Positions 56,041 through 64,000 of a stretch of 64,000 nt of DNA are shown here, one piece after another; positions within the stretch are counted from its first letter, which is position 1; each line of letters opens with the position of its first letter. The translations under genes were made by a program, and so were the position numbers. Below the pieces are notes generated by a model. It saw only the letters and a list, made by a program, of their open reading frames with translations. It was not told the origin of the DNA and did not search any database. Source of the stretch: Aquatica leii (taxonomy: Eukaryota > Arthropoda > Insecta > Coleoptera > Lampyridae); assembly GCA_035610365.1 (NCBI GenBank), contig CM069438.1, positions 34,713,869 to 34,777,868 on the forward strand. The letters run 5' to 3'.

Positions 56041-58590
56041 AATTGAGATTGATTGCGTCGAATAATTTTGAGCTGTGTCTTCTGCATAAAAAGATACCCT
56101 ATAGTAGCTACGTACATTCCAATCGATTTGGTAGGTATGTACGCGTTTGTTATATTTCAGCAAATTATAAAAAATTCTGCGAAGGTGCTGCTAGCTGGTT
56201 GCATTCTTTAAAAATAAACTAAATTGTAAGTATTATTATTCCTACTTTAATTCTTTGCATTTACGTTGTTCGTCGGTTGCACGTACGACTGGACGTCACA
56301 ATTAACTATTAATTTTTTTTTGCATGTGTAACATATTATTAGACAGTACGCTCTGGTTCTCTGAATTATCGATATTTGTATATTCGTGTTATAACTTACA
56401 AATGCAAATTCTTTCTTTTCGGAATGTAAAAGTTAGGCCATAAAATCTTAAGCTGTTGCGGTTGTTCTGTTTATGATTATAAGCAACTTTCGGCTTAGAC
56501 CGCGTCGTAGTTAAACACCCAGACTTTTTAGGCTTGGTCTCTCCTTAAGAGCCAAAACAAAAAGTAGAACTTGGCTTTTGCCGTATTGTCGCTTGCATCT
56601 TCAGAGTGGTAAATGTCACTGAGTGGTGGCTAACTACGATAATCATAAACAGTTAGGCCGACAAGTTTAATTGTTTATACGACGTGTTGCCCAACCGAAG
56701 AGGCTTACTTCAACAACTATTATCTGTGATATTGACCTACGTTCTACCGTTTGATCGCACCATGTAAATTTCTCTTTTCTAACTTCTCTTTTTGTGAAAG
56801 AATAAATGTACTCGTTGTTACAAGCTGTGTTTTTCTCTTACAGTTTCGGATAGATTTAAACGGTATCTCCAATCCTAATCTTTCACCGTTTTGGCGCCTA
56901 TTTAAATTGCTTTTTAATTAGCACATCAAAACCTACGATGTACTCACCGAATCAAACTGAGTTAGTCGCTAGCAATTGAGTTACGAAATAATTCCCGTAA
57001 CAAGATTTAGCGCCCACCGTGGGGCTCAATTTCGTGTGTGCAGTTACAACTCCTTCTGTTTTTATTGATTCTTTAATCTCTTTATTGCTATTAGTAGGTT
57101 CGACTTGTTATGTTAAAAAGTTAATAGGTTAAAGTTTTTCGAGTATAAAAATTGTCCTCGACACGCCCACCTTTCGTTCGCGATTGTCACATTTTTATAA
57201 GCGCGCATTTATTCATTTTCCGGTAATGAAGGGTGCAACACAGACGACCTCCTTTTAGTGCTATTTCTAGGCCCAACAAGACTTTCAACAAGTTATTTCA
57301 CGCGATTCCACGTGAATATGCAATTTAATTTTGTTTCTATCTAAGCAAAAGTCTATTAGAGATGAGTAATATTTGTGTATTGGGGTTTTAATTTGATGTT
57401 TTCCTAATTGTCTATAGCGGGTTTCCATACTCCCCACACGTTTCCTTTATCGGTAAAGATAACAAAAGGGGTTGGAAACCTTTAAGATTGCGATTTCTTT
57501 TTGGAGGCACTGCTACCATCAATTGCTACCGTCGAAAGAAGATGCTGCGCATTCGCTATCTTGTATGCTTTGAAAACTAAATTTACTTGTGTTAACGCTG
57601 TATGTACGTTTTGTGTTAGATTTAATATTACGTTTTAGGTAATACAGGTACGAAATTAAAACTTAACTGAAAGTATTACAATTTCTAGTTTTACGATTAG
57701 TACTTCGTTGGTCATGTCGATTGTTGACCGTACGTACATGTTAGGTAAAAACAATTAATTATAAGATCGTTTTGTGCGTCACGAAGTCGTATGCAGTGTG
57801 CGTTGAGTCTCAAAGTCCTCGATTTTTTTTATATACTATTGTAGTTTAGACCGACTAGGCCAGTTTACTGTATGACGTGTTGCCTAGTATAAGGCGCAAC
57901 TTATATTTGGTCCGACCCATGTATTAGCGTTTGGAAAATTTACGTAATTATATTTATGTACCTTCTTCGTCCTCTTTGGAGTTATTGTCTGTGATAAAAT
58001 TAATATATATTCTGTGATATTACTTCTGTCGTGATATTTGTTCTTTTCCAACTACGGGTAGAGTTAAACGATGTCTCCCTAATTTAATCTTTCATCGTTT
58101 TAGCGCCTTTTTAGATTTAATTTATAATTTCGCATCACAAAGCCTGCGACACCCTCTCCATAAACAACTGTGTTAGCCGTTGTTTATTTCTTTTGTTACA
58201 CAAGAACCAGCGTAACAAACTTACTCAAAGTTTGCCTTCGTTTCTTTTGGTGCAGGACCTGGATTCGTAGATATGGCTTACTTATTTTGTTTGCTGTCTT
58301 TTAGTAGTACCTTGGCTTAACTTGCCTTAGTTATCGAGTCGTTCTTATTTGTTTAGGTTAGTTGGTTTCTAGCCAGATATGTGTTGTTAGATTTCTGCTT
58401 TGATTCATATTTTGTTTTAGGATTTAGTGTGTTAGGTACGTATGTTTAAATGAAGAACCACCTCTTCTAACTTCCTCGGACTGAAATGAGCTCCGTGAAC
58501 TGGAACGTTACTTTTTCTAGTGAAGATCTTTCTGTACTTATAGAGTTTCTTATTCGTATTAACAAATTGTGTTTGTCTCGTGTGTTTCTC
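56041..58590. other. LTR-like repeats with a primer-binding site
   Basis: About 56650-57002 and 57860-58196 are diverged direct repeats (shared GACGTGTTGCC, GTTTTxGCGCCT and a TTGTTACA/CCGTAACA end). Straight after the first copy, 57008-57024 reads TAGCGCCCACCGTGGGG, very close to a lysine-tRNA primer-binding site. This suggests a further old LTR element, probably related to the second gypsy family. No coding region recognised between them. Confidence 0.45.
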
Positions 58591-58599
58591 TTCCCCCTA

Positions 58600-58960
58600 A
58601 TTTCGTTTCAGTTTCCAGGATCATTAGGCCTACTACTGATCCTTAGGATTTAGGTCTGACATCTAAAGCTACTGCTTTTCCTCGTCGTTTCTCTCGTTGG
58701 TATGTTCTGAAAGATTTTATGTAAACGTGTACGCATTTCTTCTTCTGATCCTTGTGTTTGGAAATGTTGTCCTATCAAACCAGCGCAAGCAACTTATTCA
58801 GGATCATCACATTATATGTGATCGTGATCACCGCAGTATAAGGCACACCTTGGAAGCTCTTTGCTGTCACTTCTACTGACCTGATATAAGACCTAAGGTT
58901 GCTGCGTTCGAACTCACAATGAAGCCATCCTATTAGGTCACGTCACGTATTGTCAAGTAA
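58600..58960 (+). pseudogene. Second gypsy family integrase fragment, third copy
   Basis: Contains the ARIIRPTT-like junction (RIIRPTTDP), RRFSRWY, then NQRKQLIQDHHI and HRSIRHTLEALCCHFY, the zinc-binding part of a gypsy integrase. TGA follows at 58877-58879. Homologous to 47270-47600 in the same orientation. Confidence 0.6.
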
Positions 58961-59905
58961 GACGAGGCTTTCTTGTATTAAACTTTCCGATTTGGGACAG
59001 CAATTTTATGATTTCTTCTACGGCGACTGTCTGTTGTCAGTTTTTTTAGACTACAACAGCGACTTAAAAACTTAAAATAGTAAATGAATACAAAAGTAAA
59101 ATACTTCATTGTTCTTAATTTACATTCCCGTTTTTTTTGTTTAGTTGAGTGTGCATATAAATGAGTTATAGTTTGAACCTGAGGGGTGGCACCCTACTAG
59201 GCGCGTGCCCAGGTTGCGGATAAAGGAACGGCCTAAGTGAATGATCGTATGTGATGCTTAGGTTAATGCTAGTGATAAGGTTGCTCGTCGCTTATGAACA
59301 AGGACTCGCCCCGCCCGGCTGTCGTGCCACGTGCATCAACCATGTCAATATACCATGCACGAACCTGGAGTGCTCAGGTTGGTGCGGGGGGTCCCGACCT
59401 AACCGCCTGGACCAAGAGGAGACAACCTCAGCAAAATCCTAAATCTCAAGGGTCAGGGGCCGGACCGAGGGGATGCGTGGCTGAATAGAAGATCAGCTTT
59501 TACTGGCCCCAACCTCGGAGCACCGGGCGCCACTCCGTTGTAATCAGTTGCCTTACACGTGTGCAGGGGGCACCGCACGTGTAGACATTTTATTTCCCCC
59601 ACATTCGTGGGACTTATATGGACCAAGTACAAACAAAAACCTGGTACTGGTGAGTGTAAAAAACTCTTCGGGGCAGCGCGCCGGAAATGAAGAAACGCGA
59701 TGAGAGAACCAGGGAGCTCTAAGCAACCTGTCCTTTCATCGCCCAAAGAGGGACGACCAAGCACCTCACAGAATAAAGCTGTCTCTAGGACTGGGACTCA
59801 ACCGGTCTGACGACAGCATTCCCAAGGGAGGTACCTTAAAAAAGGCAAAGCCTGGGAAAAAAAAAGGACACCAGAACTTTCAGCGAAGCAGCAACAGGCT
59901 TCAAA

Positions 59906-60529
59906 ATGGCTTTTGTCCATGAAGACCTGGAGTGCACGCTGTCGGAGGAAACAGGGCAAATTAAAACCTGGATCGTCGATAGAATCGACACTCTGTCCAT
60001 TGGGGCGGTTTCGCCCAAATTCACGGAGTGTCGACACCGAGAGGGAGCGCTGTTAATTACATGCGCAGACCTGGCATCGGTGGATTGGTTGAGAACGGAG
60101 CTAGGGAGAGTAGATCCGTGGAAGGGAGCTAAGCTTTGATTCCTCGAAGCGAAAGACCTTCCAAAACCAGTGCGAGCACACGCCTGGATCCCCGGGGCCC
60201 ATGTGAAACCGGTAAAGATTCTGAAAAGGATCGAGATCCAGAATGCTGGTGTTGTAACCAGCAGCTGGCGTGTAGTGGACAAACATTGATTGTCCTTATG
60301 GACCAAACTTCCTGGGACAAGATGGGGACTATATATATATATATATAATCCCTACGTCAACTTCACTAGAGTGACGTTTAAACTCCTCTCGAAGACGAAG
60401 GTGGGGGGAGAGGAGGCGACCAGTATGGAGTGCGAAGAGGCGACAGTGGTTGAGGGGCCCTCAGAGGAACCACAGCCCACTGCGTCATCCATTGCACCTC
60501 AGTTGGTAGGTACAGGTTTAAATGGTTAA
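59906..60529 (+). pseudogene. LINE family 2 ORF1, copy B
   Basis: Same DUF4780-like protein as in copy A: starts MAFVHEDLECTLSEE. TGA at 60137-60139 truncates it. A deletion near 60281 and replacement of about 15 bp by a (TA)9 run (60331-60348) cause further frame changes. The last part ends ...QLVGTGLNG with the stop again overlapping the ORF2 ATG at 60522 (ATGGTTAA). Confidence 0.75.
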
Positions 60530-63500
60530 ACTTGTACAAATAAACCTGCATCACAGTAGAGCAGCATCTGCTGCCCTCTGTGCTTATATGAATAAACATC
60601 ATATTGATGTAGCCCTAGTACAAGAACCTTGGACTTTTAAAGGGCAAATACGAGGTCTGGGATTGAGAGGAGCCAACCGAAACCAATCCCAGATCGTGCA
60701 TTATAGCTAGAGATAGCGTTAAACTACTGCCACTTTGGGAATTCTGTTTGCAGAGACCTGGCGGCGGTGACGCTGACAATAAAAAGGGATGGGAGCGAGA
60801 GGGAGCTAGTGCTCGGATCCGCATACCTCCCCTACAGCCAACCAAATCCACCACCAACCATAGAAGTCTCCAAACTGGTGGACCACTGTCAGCGGAAAGG
60901 ATGGCAAATCCTCCTCGGATGCGATGCCAATGCGCACCACACTGTGTGGGGCAGCACGGACATCAACAAAAGAGGTGAGTTTCTCCTAGATTATATTATT
61001 ATTATACAGAAGGTGAATGACTCGGCGGGATTGGAGGCCATGGAAGAAAACCTTCGCATGGCCATCATAGATGCCTATGAGGCAAGCTGTCCCGCGAAAG
61101 AGAAAAGAACCTCAAGTAAAATGCCCTGGTGGCATGAGTTACTCTCTCGATTGCGGTCTCAGACAAGAAAGCTCTTTAATAGAGCAAAAAAACACCGGAG
61201 AATGGGGTTCATACCGAACCACACTCACCGAATACAATAAGGCCATAAGAAAAGCAAAACGTGACTCGTGGAGGAGGCACTGCAAGAAAATCGAACAGAT
61301 TCCAGAAGGTGCGAGACTCCAAAGAGCTTTACAAGGAAGAACAGAGGCTAGAATCGGTTCCTTGAAAAAAAGTGTGGAGGGTTACACAGAGACCGTAAAG
61401 GAGACCTTGGAGCTTCTGCTCCAGTCACACTTTCCGGGATCAAAGACCCTCACCAAATCTGACGCTAGCGTATCAACAACTCTGGAACCCCTCTCGAGGG
61501 GGAACAGGACAGATTGGGTTCTAGCTCATCAGATAGTGAACCTAACCAAAATTAGGTGGGCAGTAAAACATTTTCATCCATACAAATCCCCAGGGATGGA
61601 TGGAATTTTCCCTGCTCTATTACAACAAGGCTTAGACCTGCTAGCCTCCACACTATGTACATTACTAAGGGCAAGCGTTGCCCTGGGATACATACTTATG
61701 GCGTGGAGAGACGTAAAAGTCGTATTTATACCCAAACCTGGGCGGGACTCATACGCCCTAGCTAAGTCGTTTAGACCCATCAGTCTCATTTCTCCTCAAA
61801 CTATTGAAGAAACTCATTGAGTGACACATTAGGGACGAGGTGCTGGGGACTGATCCCATCAATAGATACCAATGTACCACAGAGTAGTGGACGCAGCCGA
61901 AAGGGCGATTTCCAGCAAGGAAGTGGCTCTGGGGGCGTTTTTAGACATAGAGGGAGCGTTTGATAATACCTCTCTAGAATTGGTTAGAACTGCTATGGAA
62001 AGCAAAGGGGTACATACTACCGTGGGTAGATGGATTGATACCATGCTAAGACATAGAAACATTACGGCCTCGCTTAATAATGACTCTGTAGCGGTCCGAG
62101 CTGCACGAGGATGTCCGCAGGGAGGAATTCTCTCCCCGTTATTGTGGTGTTTGGTAGTAGACGGACTGCTGAAGCAATTAAGTGAGGCAGGCTACAACAC
62201 GGTTGGCTACGCCGACGACATAGTGATTGTGATACATGGCAGATTTGAAGAGACCGTATCAGTTGTGATGCAGGGAGCCTTAAATCTAGTTGAACGGTGG
62301 TGTAGAGAAGAGGGCTTGTCGGTCAATCCGGCAAAAACGAACCTCATTCTCTCCGACAAAGCTAAAGAACATAGCAATGTACGGAGCCAAGCTACAGGTA
62401 GTGAGGGAAGGCAAATACTTAGGCGTAACATTAGACTAGAGGCTAACCTTCAAACCACACTTAGAGAGAATAGCGAACAAAGCCATAAAGTCTTTGTGGG
62501 CTTGCAGGCGAGCGTTCGGAAGCAAGTGGGGCTTATCTCCAAAGATGACCCACTGGATATACACTCGAATGATCAGACCGATCATTACGTACGCGTCACT
62601 GGTGTGGTGGCATAGGACCTTCACACAGAGGGCCATACAGATACTCAGCAAGGTACAGAGCAGAGCTTGCCTTGGAATCACGGGGGCAATGATAACCACC
62701 CCGACGGCAGCCATAGAAACTCTCCTAGATCTGCCGCCACTACACCTAGCAATTAGGGCCGAGGCACTCAGAGGAGCATACCGCCTGAGAGTCAACGGCG
62801 AGGAGGGATCGTCAAGGGTGGGGCATTCGACCATCTTTGACGAGATCTCTAAAGACAAAAACCTCAGTATGATAACTAAGAGAATACCCAAAACAGTTTG
62901 TCCTATTAAACTGTTTAAGACAACAATCCCCACCCGTTACGACTGGGAGAACAATTCCAACAAAACAAAGCTGAATGGAATCGTGTATTACACAGATAGC
63001 TCAAAAACCACTAAGAGCACTGGCTCTGGAGTGTACGGGAGCAATGGACAGGGCTGCAGAATCTCTGTAAGCCTAGGTCAAAAAGCGACCGTGTTCCAAG
63101 CCGAGGTATATGCAATCCTGACAGCATCTGCTCAACTATTAAAAGAGAACCTTTCTAACAGGAGAATCTTTATAGTCACAGACAGCAAAGCAGCGATTGC
63201 AGCATTAGAATCATATGTGGTGAACTCGGGGCTAGTACTTGAATGCACACAAATGCTAAACGCACTAGGTAGGTGTAATACAGTTACACTAGTGTGGGCA
63301 CCTGGGCATGCGGGAATCGCGGGTAACCAGGTTGCTGACGGGCTTGCCAGGGCGGCAAGCGCGAAACCACTCATAGGCCCTGAACCGGCTTGTGGGATTA
63401 CATATAACACAGCCAAACAGGAGATTCAAGCAATACTCACGAAAGAGCACTGCAGACACTGGTCGAAAGTCCCAAGACAGGATCATTCTAAGGTCTTTCT

Positions 63501-63885
63501 GGAAACCCCCAACGGGGGCTTAGCAACGTCCATCTTAAAGTTAAGTAGGACGAAGATCAAACTTGCGACAGAGATGGTGACAAGCCACTGTCGTTTAAAC
63601 AAACACCTGCATAAAATGGGACTGACTGATAGCCCGTTATGCAGGGGTTGGGCTGAGGAGAAAGAAACTCCATACCACGTCATCTGCCACTGTGAAGCAT
63701 TCACAAGGGCATGGAAACGCCTACTTGGAAATAAAAAGATTACACAAGAGGAAGTAACGAAGATTCGCCCTACTGAATTCCTGGACTTCGTCAAAGATAC
63801 AGGTATTCTAGAAGGGAAGAAAACATCGGGGAGCACAATAAACCTACAGGTCGCGGTGCCGGGATCATATTGGGACCACCCCTAG
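60522..63885 (+). pseudogene. LINE family 2 ORF2, copy B
   Basis: Endonuclease start (LVQINLHHSRAASA, LVQEPW) is frameshifted at about 60672, resumes at 60767 (LLGCDANAHHTVWGS), and its C-terminal half is deleted near 61010. RT runs through 61071-61820 and 61872-62615 (GYADDIVIVI at about 62208-62237, RGCPQGGILSPLLW). From 62494 to 63885 an uninterrupted 463-codon frame covers the RT tail, RNase H and the Cys-rich end. RNase H has YYTDSSK, QAEVYAI, VTDSKAAIAAL, APGHAGIAGNQVADGLA: the full acidic set plus His, unlike copy A. Confidence 0.9.
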
Positions 63886-63912
63886 GTAAAAATAATAATA
63901 ATATAGTTTGAA

Positions 63913-64000
63913 AACAATCATTTTTTGTTGTATTTAGTTCTATGGATCAAGTGTGCACCAATTCATTCACCGATACAAAATGATCCACTCCTAGGTCACA
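63913..64000. other. Flank of LINE copy B
   Basis: No feature recognised in the last 88 bp. Confidence 0.4.

Larger units (their letters stand above)
59178..63901 (+). mobile_element. LINE family 2, copy B (full length)
   Basis: Flanked by an 11-bp duplication TATAGTTTGAA (59167-59177 and 63902-63912). It starts CCTGAGGGGTGGCACCC, the same 5' CCTGAG as copy A, and ends with an AATAATAATA tail. Very similar to copy A throughout, with private indels, so both descend from recent activity of one lineage. Confidence 0.93.

Overview
The window is eukaryotic and almost certainly from an insect. It is AT-rich, host exons are split by very short GT-AG introns (about 46 to 57 bp in all five introns I could define), a two-domain pacifastin-type inhibitor gene is present, and the repeats are typical insect families. 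A beetle is plausible but I cannot prove it. There is no bacterial-style gene organisation. Most of the sequence is nested transposable elements, and only three segments look like host genes.

Host genes: (1) minus strand 16459-15899, the first two exons of a secreted coiled-coil protein; (2) minus strand 29284-28435, the last four exons of a valyl-tRNA synthetase; (3) plus strand 43469-43878, a complete three-exon gene for a small secreted protein with two 6-Cys pacifastin-type domains. Exon phases agree across all junctions.

Layout: 0-2.5 kb holds a 149-bp-arm hairpin, degenerate GAAGTA repeats and a non-autonomous hAT element with a perfect 8-bp target duplication. 2.5-4.5 kb is a degenerate DDE element whose transposase is split by a solo gypsy LTR. 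4.78-7.32 kb is a broken pogo-type element. 8.03-13.96 kb is a Ty3/gypsy element with both LTRs. 17.6-26.7 kb is a LINE-rich block with two minus-strand copies of one family, a BEL/Pao scrap, a second hAT copy and a plus-strand LINE with RNase H. 29.9-35.9 kb is a hAT transposase split by a full-length LINE (copy A). 35.9-42.7 kb is an RTE-like LINE split by a second, reversed gypsy copy. 44.0-46.9 kb is a DDE element with inverted repeats of about 470 bp. 46.9-59 kb holds inverted and rearranged pieces of a second gypsy family, with a triple head-to-tail Helitron inserted in one LTR. 59.2-63.9 kb is LINE copy B, sister to copy A.

The most interesting signal is in the first gypsy family. Downstream of integrase, both copies carry an extra coding module: a macrodomain resembling the ADP-ribose hydrolase OARD1/TARG1, followed by a CCCH zinc finger. 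The LTRs of this family also carry regularly spaced heat-shock-element-like dyads upstream of a TATA box and an initiator. The second notable structure is the tandem Helitron array, for which a reversed LTR copy in the same window provides the empty target site.
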